From Tenacibaculum jejuense (GTDB lineage Bacteria > Bacteroidota > Bacteroidia > Flavobacteriales > Flavobacteriaceae), in the NCBI RefSeq assembly GCF_900198195.1, contig NZ_LT899436.1, positions 744,001-808,000 of the forward strand: a stretch of 64,000 nt of DNA, given 5' to 3'. This document shows, one piece after another, positions 1-8,661 of the stretch. The position numbers and the translations under genes are program-made. Within the stretch, counting starts at the first letter, position 1, and each line of letters begins with the position of its first letter. Under the pieces are notes generated by a model. The model made no database searches. It had not been told where the DNA came from and was given only the letters and a program-made list of their open reading frames with translations.

Positions 1-1
1 A

Positions 2-187
2 TATATAATTCAATGGGTTGTAATTTGCTGGGGAATGGGATTTTTTGGTTATCATAACCAAAAAAATAGCACGGTAATTCCTTTAATGATTTTATTCACT
101 GTACTTACACTTTTTATTCAAGTTATAGTTGATAAACTTTTAGCTAAAAGGAAAAGTAAGAATGTTTTAGCAGTATCTAAATCTTAA
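2..187 (+). CDS. C-terminal end of a membrane protein (partial)
   Basis: An open frame enters from the left edge and stops at 185-187, giving about 61 residues. It reads as two hydrophobic segments (around WVVICWGMGFF and IPLMILFTVLTLFIQVIV) followed by a basic tail rich in Lys and Arg, so it is the C-terminal end of an integral membrane protein. Family and function cannot be told from this fragment. It lies 11 bases upstream of the RpfF-like gene on the same strand, so the two are probably cotranscribed. A membrane partner for a DSF-type synthase would be interesting, but that is only inferred from position. Confidence 0.6.
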   Translation, partial: YIIQWVVICWGMGFFGYHNQKNSTVIPLMILFTVLTLFIQVIVDKLLAKRKSKNVLAVSKS

Positions 188-198
188 ATTTTAAAGGA

Positions 199-1026
199 AT
201 GACTGCTAACTATAAACATTTTAAAGTCGATTATTATCCTGAACATGAATTGTTAATTTGGAAAATTAATAGCAAAGGAATTCCTAATTTTTCTCTAGAA
301 GGATTAAAAGAGTTTGAAACTTTTGCAGATGATTTACAAATGGTTTTTGCAGATAAATCATATCCCTTAAAGTATATAGCTTCGGCATCTTTACATGATG
401 AAGTTTATAATATGGGAGGAGATTTACCTTTTTTCTTTGAGCATATTATTTCAAAAAATAGAGCTGTACTTACAGAATACGCGCATTCGTGTGTTACAGC
501 TATCTATAATATTTATAACAGTTTTAATTTGCCGGCAATAAGTGTAGCTTTAGTAGAAGGAAATGCTTACGGAGGCGGTTTTGAATGTGCTGCCGCACAT
601 GATGTGATTATTGCAAATAAAAAAGCCAAGTTCTGTTTACCAGAAAAGAAATTTAATCTATTTCCAGGAATGGGAGCGTATAGTTTTTTATTTAGAAAGT
701 TAAATTTTAATATAGCATCAAAAGTATTATACGAAGGTAAAACTCATAATGCCTCTGAGATGAATGAGTTCGGTTTAGTGAACGAAGTATTTGATGAAAA
801 TATTGGCACTTCCAGACTTATCGCATACACAAAATCAATCAGCTATAATTTTATTTACAATCACTTTAAATGTATTAAGAGAGTCTTTCCCATACAAAAA
901 GAAGAATTGTTAGATATCACTAATACTTGGGTAGATGCATGTTTAAATTTAGATAAAGCTAGCTTAAGACGCATGGAATTAATTATAAAAGCGCAGCATA
1001 GAAAACTTAAACACAAGGTATCTTAA
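199..1026 (+). CDS. RpfF-like crotonase, candidate DSF (diffusible signal factor) synthase
   Basis: 275 residues of the enoyl-CoA hydratase/isomerase (crotonase) fold. It resembles RpfF, the enzyme that makes cis-2-unsaturated fatty-acid signals from acyl-ACP, more than ordinary beta-oxidation hydratases. Seen in the sequence: NMGGDLPFF (about 71-79, RpfF has LGGDLALF), YGGGFE (124-129) and PEKKFNLFPGMGAYSF (148-163), the last almost identical to RpfF. The two catalytic glutamates of Xanthomonas RpfF (E141 and E161) correspond to E129 and E149, with the same 20-residue spacing. Length is close to the RpfF norm of about 290. The ATG follows the upstream stop by 11 bases. The stop abuts the stop of the convergent AraC gene. 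No RpfC, RpfG or RpfR sensor is visible in the window. The family call is firm; the product is inferred. Confidence 0.82.
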   Translation: MTANYKHFKVDYYPEHELLIWKINSKGIPNFSLEGLKEFETFADDLQMVFADKSYPLKYIASASLHDEVYNMGGDLPFFFEHIISKNRAVLTEYAHSCVTAIYNIYNSFNLPAISVALVEGNAYGGGFECAAAHDVIIANKKAKFCLPEKKFNLFPGMGAYSFLFRKLNFNIASKVLYEGKTHNASEMNEFGLVNEVFDENIGTSRLIAYTKSISYNFIYNHFKCIKRVFPIQKEELLDITNTWVDACLNLDKASLRRMELIIKAQHRKLKHKVS

Positions 1027-1992
1027 TTAAAATTTTTTATTTCGATATGACTTAGGAGTTATCGATAGCATTTTTTTAAATGCTGCAGAGAAATGGGTAG
1101 GATTTTTATATCCTACCAACTCTGCTATTTCGTATATGGGTTTTGTTGTGTTAGAAAGTAATTTTCTAGCTTCATTCATTCGCTGTTGAAGTGAAAATTC
1201 AAATATGGTAACACCGAAATTTTTCTTGAATTCTTTTTTTAATAAAAATTCATTCAAATAAATCTTTTTAGAGAGTTCGTGAACAGAAAATTGTGTATCT
1301 AAATTATTTATAATTAAATCTTTTGCAAGATGTATCTTTTTCAGAGTAGTAGAAGTATGTATGCCCTTCTTTTTATTTTCAAACTGAAGTAATATTAATT
1401 CTAAAACTTTAGCTTCTAAGAAAAGACGTTTTAATAATCCTGTTTTTTCATCCGAAAGAATTTCACTAATTATATTTTGAGTTTTATAGTCTAATTGATT
1501 TGAAAAATTTTCTTTGATATGTTCGATGGAGAAATTTTTGTAAATAGGAAAGGAAGCAGCTAATTGATGTTTTTTAATAAACTCATCAGACATTTTAATA
1601 ATAATTTCACTAATCACTTTTTCTTTAGGGTAAGAAATATAACCATCTGATTTGTTGATAAAGGAAATACAGCTTTCCATCTCTTCTTGAATTAATTCAA
1701 TTTCAGGTTTGGGAACGTAAATTTTCTTTTCTCCTTTTATGAGTAAAGAAAGCAAAAGAGAATCTCTTTCATAAAAGCCAGTAATTTTAGTTTCATGATT
1801 AAATTTTATTTCTCTTTTCCTAACCATCAAACCATCAAAACTCCAACAAATGACTTCACCAGAGCCAAAATTTTCCTTAACCCGAAAAAACTTTGTAGTT
1901 AAGCCACAGTGAATGTTGCTGTTAGTTAATTGTAGGATTTCATCTAAAACATGTTCGTTGCTACTATCAACTTCTATGTTTATGGTTTCCAT
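1027..1992 (-). CDS. AraC-family transcriptional regulator, PchR-like
   Basis: 321 residues. The C-terminal 100 form an AraC-type double helix-turn-helix: a first helix pair around FSVHELSKKIYLNEFLLKKEFKK and a second around KPIYEIAELVGYKNPTHFSAAFKK, ending with the typical PKSYR. The N-terminal 200 residues have no transporter or kinase domain and look like the ligand-binding part of PchR-type siderophore regulators. The gene is divergent from a TonB receptor gene, the usual PchR arrangement, so it most likely activates receptor expression in response to the ferric siderophore. Its stop abuts the stop of the RpfF-like gene. Confidence 0.85.
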   Translation of the reverse strand: METINIEVDSSNEHVLDEILQLTNSNIHCGLTTKFFRVKENFGSGEVICWSFDGLMVRKREIKFNHETKITGFYERDSLLLSLLIKGEKKIYVPKPEIELIQEEMESCISFINKSDGYISYPKEKVISEIIIKMSDEFIKKHQLAASFPIYKNFSIEHIKENFSNQLDYKTQNIISEILSDEKTGLLKRLFLEAKVLELILLQFENKKKGIHTSTTLKKIHLAKDLIINNLDTQFSVHELSKKIYLNEFLLKKEFKKNFGVTIFEFSLQQRMNEARKLLSNTTKPIYEIAELVGYKNPTHFSAAFKKMLSITPKSYRNKKF

Positions 1993-2078
1993 GGTTCGTC
2001 TTTTTTTATCCCAAATACGTCATTTTTATCATCATCAATCTGAATAATTTTACATCCGAATAATAAATCAATTTATTA

Positions 2079-2102
2079 TTTAAAATTATTCTAAATAATT
2101 TT
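2079..2102. promoter_or_regulatory. Perfect 9-bp inverted repeat, candidate iron-responsive operator
   Basis: Half-sites AAAATTATT (2082-2090) and AATAATTTT (2094-2102) are perfect reverse complements separated by CTA. The overlapping string TTTAAAATTATTCTAAA (2079-2095) is itself close to a palindrome of the form TTTAGAAT-N-ATTCTAAA. It lies between the divergent AraC and TonB receptor genes, about 67 bases before the receptor start. A Fur- or DtxR-type site is the natural reading, but AraC binding is possible. Confidence 0.5.
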
Positions 2103-2168
2103 GCAGTATACGGGGAACATTATACATTTGCTGCAAATTTAATATTAAATCAGTCTAAATAAAAATAA

Positions 2169-4559
2169 ATGAAAAAAATTATACTTTTTTTTCTGCTGTG
2201 TTTATATAGTGTTGTAAATAATGCACAAATAAGCGGGAAGGTTGTAGACAACAACAATGTCTCTTTAGCGGGGGTTACTATAATAGTGAAGGAGACAGCC
2301 AAACAATTTGAAACAGATATAGATGGAAAGTTTTCAATTGAGGCAAGTAAAAATGATGTGATTATTCTTTCTTACTTAGGTTTCAAAACAAAAACAGTTC
2401 GAGTTTCTGAGTTATCTAATAATTCAGCTATAGTTCTTTATGAAGGAAATGAACTTTTGAAAGAGGTAACAATAACCAATCAACAAAATAAATTTTCAAG
2501 AAAAAAGACAGCTTATGTAGCCAAGTTACCTTTAAAAAACATTGAAAACTCTCAGGTTTACAGTACAATTACTGATGAATTATTAGTTTCTCAAAATGTA
2601 AATAATTTTGAAGATGCTTTAAAAAATGCAGTTGGAGTTGATAAATTATGGCAGTCTACAGGTAGACCTGGAGATGGAGCAGGATATTATTCTATTCGTG
2701 GTTTCGCTACTCAACCACAATTAGTGAACGGAATGCCAGGTATTACAAATGGTTTTATCAATCCTTTTAATGTAGAACGTGTTGAGGTAATAAAAGGACC
2801 ATCTGCTACATTATTTGGAAGTACAGTTACTTCTTATGGAGGATTAATCAATATTGTAACTAAAAAACCATACAAAGGAACTGGCGGAACGATATCTGTT
2901 GGTGGTGGATCATTCGGATTTAAGAAAGTTGCGTTAGATTTAAATACAACGGATAGCAGTGAGAAATTTTCTATTCGATTTAATGCAGGTTTTCAATCAG
3001 AAGATAGTTTTCAAGATGCTGGTTTAAGAGAATCAGTATTTATGGCACCAGCTATTTCATATCAGGTTAACGATCGATTAACATTAAACTTTAATTACGA
3101 AGTTTCAGGAAATAAACAAACCAATCCTGTTTTCTTATTCTTAAACAGATTAGGACCTTTAGCTTTTAATAATTTAGAAACATTAAATTATAATCCTGAT
3201 TTATCTTTTACAGATAATAGTCTACAGATAAGTAATCCAACACAAAACTTTAGAGGAGAAATTGCGTACAAGATTACAGACAATTGGTCTTCTCAAACTA
3301 TTGTTTCAGGAAGTAGTGCAGAGTCTGATGGTTACTATACATTCATCAATAATATTTTTGCCAATCCTTTAGATCCTACTCAACCGAATCCTTTTTTCTC
3401 AACAGTAGGTCAAAGAACAGATGCAGAGACAAACTCTTTTGATATTCAACAGAATTTTACAGGAGATTTTAAATTAGGAACAATTCGTAATCGAGTATTA
3501 ATTGGAGTAGATTATTTAGAAACTCAAAATATCGATAACAGTTCAAATTTTGCATCATTAAACATTATTACTGCTCAAGGACAGTTAATTCAAGGTTTAC
3601 CAACAAATAGAAATAATTTAGACTTTGTACTTACTGGAGTAGTAAATGCGAATACAAATGTGAATCAAAATGTATTAAGTGCTTATGTTTCTGATGTGAT
3701 TAATATTTTACCAGAATTATCTGTAATGGCAGGTGTGCGTTACGATCGTTTCGATTACCAAGGTGATAAAAATACAGAGTTGGATAATGCAACAGAATAC
3801 ACAAAATCAACATTTGCTCCAAAAGTAGGTGTAGTTTATCAACCAATTTTAAATAAAGTTTCTGTATTTGCAAATTATCAAAATGGATTTAACTACGTGA
3901 ATCCTGTATTAGCAAATTCAGTTCCAGGAGATTTTACTTCACCATTAGTTTTACGTTCTTTCGATTTAGAAAACGCAGATCAGTTTGAAGGAGGAGTGAA
4001 AGCAAATTTATTTGGGAATAAATTAGAAACTACCGTAAGTTATTATAACATTACTGTCGATAATAAAATTATTGGATTTGGACCTACACAACAGCAAGAT
4101 GGGAAAGTAAAGAGTCAAGGAATTGAATTAGACTTCAACGCGTATCCTGTTGATGGTTTAAATCTTAGAGGAGGTTTTGCTTACAACGATTCAGAAATAT
4201 TAGAATCAACATCTAATCCATTATTAGTTGGTCAAAGGTTTGGTGAAGCAGGAGCAGAATTTACTTACAACTTCTGGGCTGATTATAGATTTCAAGAAGG
4301 AAAAATTAAAAACTTAGGAATTACTGCAGGATTTAATGGATCAAGTGATTTCAATACTATGGAAGGATATCCAAATGTAGGTGAATTTATATTACCAGCT
4401 TATACTGTAATTAATGCAGGTTTATATTATGATCATCCAAAATTTAGAGTAAGTTTCAATGTAAATAATTTAACAGATGAAGTGTATTACAAAGGTTGGA
4501 GTACACTGACCCCTCAACAACCAAGAGCTTACTTTGGTGCTTTAACATACAAATTTTAA
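2169..4559 (+). CDS. TonB-dependent siderophore receptor
   Basis: 796 residues. An N-terminal signal peptide ends near NNAQ (about 20) and is followed by a carboxypeptidase-D-like beta-sandwich domain (about 21-95) typical of Bacteroidetes receptors. The plug domain follows (about 115-235, with RGFATQPQLVNG and VERVEVIKGPSATLFGS), then a 22-strand-type barrel ending in the aromatic terminus YKF. The plug motifs and the TFAPKVGVVYQP / FNVNNLTDEVYYKG segments are those of ferric-siderophore receptors of the FpvA/FhuE type. The next genes encode DUF3325-, DUF3649- and PepSY-like proteins, the standard iron-uptake neighbours. Start ATG at 2169. Confidence 0.92.
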   Translation: MKKIILFFLLCLYSVVNNAQISGKVVDNNNVSLAGVTIIVKETAKQFETDIDGKFSIEASKNDVIILSYLGFKTKTVRVSELSNNSAIVLYEGNELLKEVTITNQQNKFSRKKTAYVAKLPLKNIENSQVYSTITDELLVSQNVNNFEDALKNAVGVDKLWQSTGRPGDGAGYYSIRGFATQPQLVNGMPGITNGFINPFNVERVEVIKGPSATLFGSTVTSYGGLINIVTKKPYKGTGGTISVGGGSFGFKKVALDLNTTDSSEKFSIRFNAGFQSEDSFQDAGLRESVFMAPAISYQVNDRLTLNFNYEVSGNKQTNPVFLFLNRLGPLAFNNLETLNYNPDLSFTDNSLQISNPTQNFRGEIAYKITDNWSSQTIVSGSSAESDGYYTFINNIFANPLDPTQPNPFFSTVGQRTDAETNSFDIQQNFTGDFKLGTIRNRVLIGVDYLETQNIDNSSNFASLNIITAQGQLIQGLPTNRNNLDFVLTGVVNANTNVNQNVLSAYVSDVINILPELSVMAGVRYDRFDYQGDKNTELDNATEYTKSTFAPKVGVVYQPILNKVSVFANYQNGFNYVNPVLANSVPGDFTSPLVLRSFDLENADQFEGGVKANLFGNKLETTVSYYNITVDNKIIGFGPTQQQDGKVKSQGIELDFNAYPVDGLNLRGGFAYNDSEILESTSNPLLVGQRFGEAGAEFTYNFWADYRFQEGKIKNLGITAGFNGSSDFNTMEGYPNVGEFILPAYTVINAGLYYDHPKFRVSFNVNNLTDEVYYKGWSTLTPQQPRAYFGALTYKF

Positions 4560-4591
4560 GACTTAAGTAATTTGAACTAAAGCCATGAAAG

Positions 4592-4623
4592 CAAAACTCT
4601 AAATCTTTTGATTTAGAGTTTTG
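4592..4623 (+). terminator. Strong hairpin after the TonB receptor
   Basis: Perfect 14-bp stem CAAAACTCTAAATC / GATTTAGAGTTTTG with a TTTT loop (4606-4609). No T-run follows the stem, so it may attenuate rather than stop transcription and would lower expression of the small membrane genes relative to the receptor. Confidence 0.75.
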
Positions 4624-4640
4624 TGATTAAAAATTACAAC

Positions 4641-4982
4641 ATGATAACAGTAGAAATTTCAACTTTACTTTTAGGTGTTTTTATAATGTATAGCACTTCC
4701 AATAAAGTAGTTTTATTTAACAATTCATCGTTAGATAATATTTTAAATAGATCATTTTCGTTCAAGAAAATAATAGGTCTAGCTATATTATTCTTGGCAT
4801 TAATTTATGTTATGTTTTCCTACGGACCTACACTAGGTTTCTTATTCTGGTTATTTACTTTAAGTAGTTTATTGAGCCTTACAATATGCATATATCCATT
4901 ACGATTATTTAAAACAAACATTACCGTTTTTGTTATGATTTTTTCAATTGTCATCGAACTAATAATAAATTATGCCAGCTAA
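4641..4982 (+). CDS. Small membrane protein, DUF3325-like, iron uptake cluster
   Basis: 113 residues if started at ATG 4641 (MITVEISTLLLG). A GTG 18 bases upstream would overlap the terminator hairpin and is less likely. Three hydrophobic segments can be seen: about 4-18, 44-62 and 68-92. The layout (short helix, a polar stretch ending in basic residues, then two helices separated by a YGPTLGFLFWL turn) matches the DUF3325 proteins found beside siderophore receptors and PepSY proteins in Proteobacteria. The exact function of that family is unknown. It overlaps the next gene by 11 bases, so translation is coupled. Confidence 0.6.
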   Translation: MITVEISTLLLGVFIMYSTSNKVVLFNNSSLDNILNRSFSFKKIIGLAILFLALIYVMFSYGPTLGFLFWLFTLSSLLSLTICIYPLRLFKTNITVFVMIFSIVIELIINYAS

Positions 4983-5277
4983 CAGAAAATACTTAACGAC
5001 ATCACCTTGGCATAAAGGAGCTAAAATTGTTTCGGGTATACTTGGAGGCTACATCATAACAGCTTTATTACATATGATTGCAGCTTTGGTTTTACCATTC
5101 CATAAAGAGATTTTAATCACATCAATTTTTACCATGTTTATAATTTGGGGAGCATTATTGATAATTCCATTTTTATTTAAAAATGGATTCAAATCACTAC
5201 TGCTATACATATTGGTTATAGTTTTACTATATGTTGTATTCACTTTGGTTCAAAAAGAAAATCCATTTGTATCATGA
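4972..5277 (+). CDS. Small membrane protein, DUF3649-like, iron uptake cluster
   Basis: 101 residues with about three membrane segments (IVSGILGGYIITALLHMIAA, then ITSIFTMFIIWGALLIIPFLF, then SLLLYILVIVLLYVVFTLV). The GGYIITALL segment and overall layout resemble DUF3649, a small protein that accompanies DUF3325 and PepSY proteins in siderophore loci. It overlaps the upstream gene by 11 bases and the downstream gene by 4 (ATGA), so the three are one operon. Family call is by layout and context and is less certain than the function class of the locus. Confidence 0.6.
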   Translation: MPANRKYLTTSPWHKGAKIVSGILGGYIITALLHMIAALVLPFHKEILITSIFTMFIIWGALLIIPFLFKNGFKSLLLYILVIVLLYVVFTLVQKENPFVS

Positions 5278-7337
5278 GTAATAGAAATTACAATGTTTTT
5301 TTCAATACGCATACTGTAAGTGGAATCGTAATCAGTGTAGTATTATATATTATTTTTTTTGCTGGAGCTTTTGCTTTATTCAAAGATGAAATTGGAATTT
5401 GGGAAGAAGGAAAAAAATCTACCTATACCAATAGAAAGGATATCGATTATGATAAATTATTAACAACATTAAATAAAGATTATGATTTATCAGGTAGAGA
5501 TGTACAAATAGATTTAGGAAAGCATGAAGATAAAATTTATGTATATCTTTTAGCTAGTCAAGATTCTACAGCAACAGAAAAGAGCAAAACTGCACAGTTT
5601 TTTTCACTAGACATTCATACTGAAGAGAGAAAAGAATACCACGAGTACTATGGTATAGGAGAGTTTCTGTACAGATTACATTTCTTTCATCAAATTCCTG
5701 TTATTGGAATTTATTTGGCAGGTTTTGTAGCCATATTTTTCTTGTTTGCAATTATCACAGGAGTGATAGTACATTGGAAAAAAATAGTTTCAAATTTTTA
5801 TGCATTCAATCCTAAGATTGCTTTAAAAAGAGTTTGGACAGATGCACATACTGCTTTAGGAATTATAGGATTACCTTTTCAATTTATTTTTGCAGTAACA
5901 GGAGCATATTTCTGCTTATCTGTTTTGGTTTTACTTCCTGCTAATTTTCTATATAATGGAGATCAAACCAAACTTTTAGAAGATATTCGTCCAGAACGAA
6001 AAACGTATGTCTGGAAAGAAAAAACAAAAGAAAAACTTCCTCTTTTTAATGACTTTATCCAAAAATCTGATACCTTTTGGAATGAGTTTGAATTCACATC
6101 AGCATTTATAAGAAATTATGGCGGAACTAATATGAAGTATGTACTTCAAGGTGAGCTGAAAGATTCAGAAAGATTTGTTGGTTTAGGGAGAGTAATTTTT
6201 GATATGGAAACTGGATTTATAAAAGCTGATAAAAATCCAGAGGAACTTAATTATATTGAAGACACACAACGAGCCTTGACTCGTTTGCATTTTGGTGATT
6301 TTGGAGGAGTTTTCATGAAAATCCTCTATTTCGTCTTAGCATTAATTACTTGTTTTGTCATATTATCGGGAGTTCTAATTTGGGTTGAAGCTAGAAATAA
6401 AAAAAGCATGACTTTGAGTCAGCGTTTATTTACAGCTAACATTGGGCATATTTATTTGTCAATATGTTTATCCATGTTACCGGTAACTGCAATTTCTTTT
6501 CTATTTATAAAGTTATTTGGAGCACGATTCACAAATTCACAATCTGCAATATATTATTTCTACTTCATACTTTGGATTTTGATGATACTCTTCATGGGGT
6601 TTAAAAGAGATAATTACAAAACAAATAAGATCAGTTTATTACTTGGAGGAGTTACTGGTATTTTAATTCCAATTGTAAATGGAATTGTTTCTAAACAATG
6701 GATATGGACTTCTTTTCAAGAGCATCAGTATGATATTTTAACTATAGATATGTTATGGTTAAGTATTGGAATTATTAGTTTATTGGCTTACACTAAAATC
6801 AATGAAAAAGTAAAAGCTCAAAGTTCATTTACGAAGAACCCTATCGATTATAAAGCAGCCCAATTGCAGTTGCAGGAAGAAGAAAAATTACATCAATCAA
6901 AAGAACAAACAATAGATAAAAACTTTATAGCAATGCGAACAAAAATTATCATACTATGGTTAACCATGGTTATCGGATTCATTATACATCATGTTTACGG
7001 AATAGCAAATGTGTATTTTCAAGAATCCTTAGTATTAGAAGGAGCCGATGGAGAAATTCCAGGATGGGCTCATCAATGGAGAATTATTTTAGAAGGAATG
7101 GCGTTTTTATTTGCGATTCTAACTGTAGAATTCGCTCAAAAATGGTTTAAGTGGACTTCTTTGATTTGGGCAGTTTTATTAGGTTTATTTAATATTTATC
7201 ATTGGATAACGGCTATGATTTACGAAATGAGTAATGTCTCAGAAATTCTGATTTTATTCTTAATGGTAGTCGCAAACATCTTTTTAATTAAAGAAATATT
7301 GTATTGGAAGTCTAATAAAAATGTAGCTATAAAATAG
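5274..7337 (+). CDS. PepSY-associated membrane protein, probable ferric-siderophore reductase
   Basis: 687 residues. An N-terminal membrane helix (about 15-35) precedes a long extracytoplasmic segment, and paired helices with conserved histidines follow, including RLHFFHQIPVIGIYLAGFVAIFF and TDAHTALGIIGLPFQF, typical of PepSY_TM proteins (PiuB/FpvG type). A second half carries further helices (about 330-520) and a C-terminal group (about 545-685) holding HHVYG and AHQWR. Homologues reduce or release iron from siderophores in the periplasm or inner membrane. Start ATG overlaps the previous stop by 4 bases. It is larger than the roughly 400-550 residue proteobacterial forms because of the added C-terminal membrane block. 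Confidence 0.82.
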   Translation: MSNRNYNVFFNTHTVSGIVISVVLYIIFFAGAFALFKDEIGIWEEGKKSTYTNRKDIDYDKLLTTLNKDYDLSGRDVQIDLGKHEDKIYVYLLASQDSTATEKSKTAQFFSLDIHTEERKEYHEYYGIGEFLYRLHFFHQIPVIGIYLAGFVAIFFLFAIITGVIVHWKKIVSNFYAFNPKIALKRVWTDAHTALGIIGLPFQFIFAVTGAYFCLSVLVLLPANFLYNGDQTKLLEDIRPERKTYVWKEKTKEKLPLFNDFIQKSDTFWNEFEFTSAFIRNYGGTNMKYVLQGELKDSERFVGLGRVIFDMETGFIKADKNPEELNYIEDTQRALTRLHFGDFGGVFMKILYFVLALITCFVILSGVLIWVEARNKKSMTLSQRLFTANIGHIYLSICLSMLPVTAISFLFIKLFGARFTNSQSAIYYFYFILWILMILFMGFKRDNYKTNKISLLLGGVTGILIPIVNGIVSKQWIWTSFQEHQYDILTIDMLWLSIGIISLLAYTKINEKVKAQSSFTKNPIDYKAAQLQLQEEEKLHQSKEQTIDKNFIAMRTKIIILWLTMVIGFIIHHVYGIANVYFQESLVLEGADGEIPGWAHQWRIILEGMAFLFAILTVEFAQKWFKWTSLIWAVLLGLFNIYHWITAMIYEMSNVSEILILFLMVVANIFLIKEILYWKSNKNVAIK

Positions 7338-7367
7338 AATTTAAAGACAGATATAGTTATAAGTATG

Positions 7368-7399
7368 TAAAGAGGTTTCAAGAAATTGAACCTCTTTTG
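7368..7399 (+). terminator. Terminator of the siderophore operon
   Basis: Stem AAAGAGGTT / AACCTCTTT (extendable with TCAA/TTG and one bulge) around a short A-rich loop, followed by TTGTTTT. It lies 31 bases after the PepSY gene. Confidence 0.75.
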
Positions 7400-7514
7400 T
7401 TTTATACTTAACAAATTAATGTAATTATGTAAAATTTTGTTTTTAAATGGTTTATCTATATTAAAGTATACAAACGTTAACATTTCTTTCACGATTATCA
7501 GCTTTTGTAATGTT

Positions 7515-7522
7515 TAACTTTG
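7515..7522 (+). promoter_or_regulatory. Bacteroidetes -7 element TAACTTTG
   Basis: Matches the TAnnTTTG consensus 18 bases before the ATG at 7541. It supports the downstream start at 7541 over the TTG at 7520. No convincing -33 TTTG was found at the usual distance. Confidence 0.5.
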
Positions 7523-7540
7523 ATACAAATAAATCAAACA

Positions 7541-8641
7541 ATGAAAAAATTAATACTTACACTAATTATTGGATTGTTATGCATGCCTACTTATGCAGTT
7601 GATTCATTAACAGAAGACTTTGTAATTGGAAATCCAGAAATTGGTTCAATAAATGCCATGACTTTTGGTCCAGAAGGAATATTATTTTTAGGAGATAGTA
7701 AAAATTCTCAAGTTGTAGCTGTAGATATGAGTTCAGCAAAAAAGGCAACAAATCAAAAATTATATTTAAAAGATATTGAAGCACTTTTAGGTCAGCTTTT
7801 AGGATCAGATAGTGATCAATTACAAATTATCGATATGGTTGTAAATCCTGTAAATCAAAATATTTATTTAGGAGCACAGCACAGTTCAGGAAAATCGTTT
7901 TTATTCTTAGTAAACAACAATACATTAGAAAATGTTCCACTAAAATCAGTATCATTTTCAAAAGTAAATGTTTCAAATGTGGTGAATGCAGATGCTAAAG
8001 ATAGAAGAGGTAGACCGTTACGTAGTTTAGCAATTACTGATATTCAATTTGCAAACGGACAAATTATGGTTTCTGGTTTAAGTAATGCCGAATTTGCTTC
8101 AACTTTTAGAGCAATTCCTTTTCCTTTCACAAACAAGCAAAGTGATAGTTCTTTAGAAATTTATCATGCTGCTCACGGAAAATATGAAACTCATGCACCA
8201 ATAAAAACGTTCATGACTACAACTATAAATAATCAACCACATATTATTGCTAGTTATACCTGTACGCCGTTGGTCGTTTTTCCTATGGAAAGTTTAACTC
8301 CAGGTTCTCATACAAAAGGAAGAACTGTTGCTGAATTAGGAAATTGGAATACACCTTTAGATATTATTGAAATGACAAACAATAAAGGAAAACGTTTTAT
8401 TTTAATGGCGAATTCTAACAGAGCGTTAATGAAATTTAAGGTTTCAGATATAGAATCTTTTGGAAATTCATTAACAACCAGAGTTAAAGAACGAGCAGGA
8501 ACAGAAGGAGTTGATTTTATTAACTTACCATTTGTAAACGTGCAACAATTAGATAAGCTTAACGATAAAGAGTTTGTTTTCATTCAAAGAGAATCTAATG
8601 GGAAATTAGCTTTAAAAACAAGTTCTAATCGTTGGTTATAA
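7541..8641 (+). CDS. Exported protein of unknown function, beta-propeller-like
   Basis: 366 residues from ATG 7541. The signal peptide MKKLILTLIIGLLCMPTYA ends near residue 19. The mature part carries repeated short strand motifs such as GSINAMTFGPEGILFLGDS, QLQIIDMVVNPVNQNIYLGA and SLAITDIQFANGQIMVSGL. These look like propeller blades of NHL/SMP-30 style, each with a hydrophobic strand and a Gly/Asp turn. I do not recognise a named family. It is followed 20 bases later by another exported protein, and the pair probably works together outside the inner membrane. The preceding operon ends in a terminator, so no link to iron uptake is shown. Confidence 0.7.
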   Translation: MKKLILTLIIGLLCMPTYAVDSLTEDFVIGNPEIGSINAMTFGPEGILFLGDSKNSQVVAVDMSSAKKATNQKLYLKDIEALLGQLLGSDSDQLQIIDMVVNPVNQNIYLGAQHSSGKSFLFLVNNNTLENVPLKSVSFSKVNVSNVVNADAKDRRGRPLRSLAITDIQFANGQIMVSGLSNAEFASTFRAIPFPFTNKQSDSSLEIYHAAHGKYETHAPIKTFMTTTINNQPHIIASYTCTPLVVFPMESLTPGSHTKGRTVAELGNWNTPLDIIEMTNNKGKRFILMANSNRALMKFKVSDIESFGNSLTTRVKERAGTEGVDFINLPFVNVQQLDKLNDKEFVFIQRESNGKLALKTSSNRWL

Positions 8642-8661
8642 TCATATAATTAGAATTCAAT

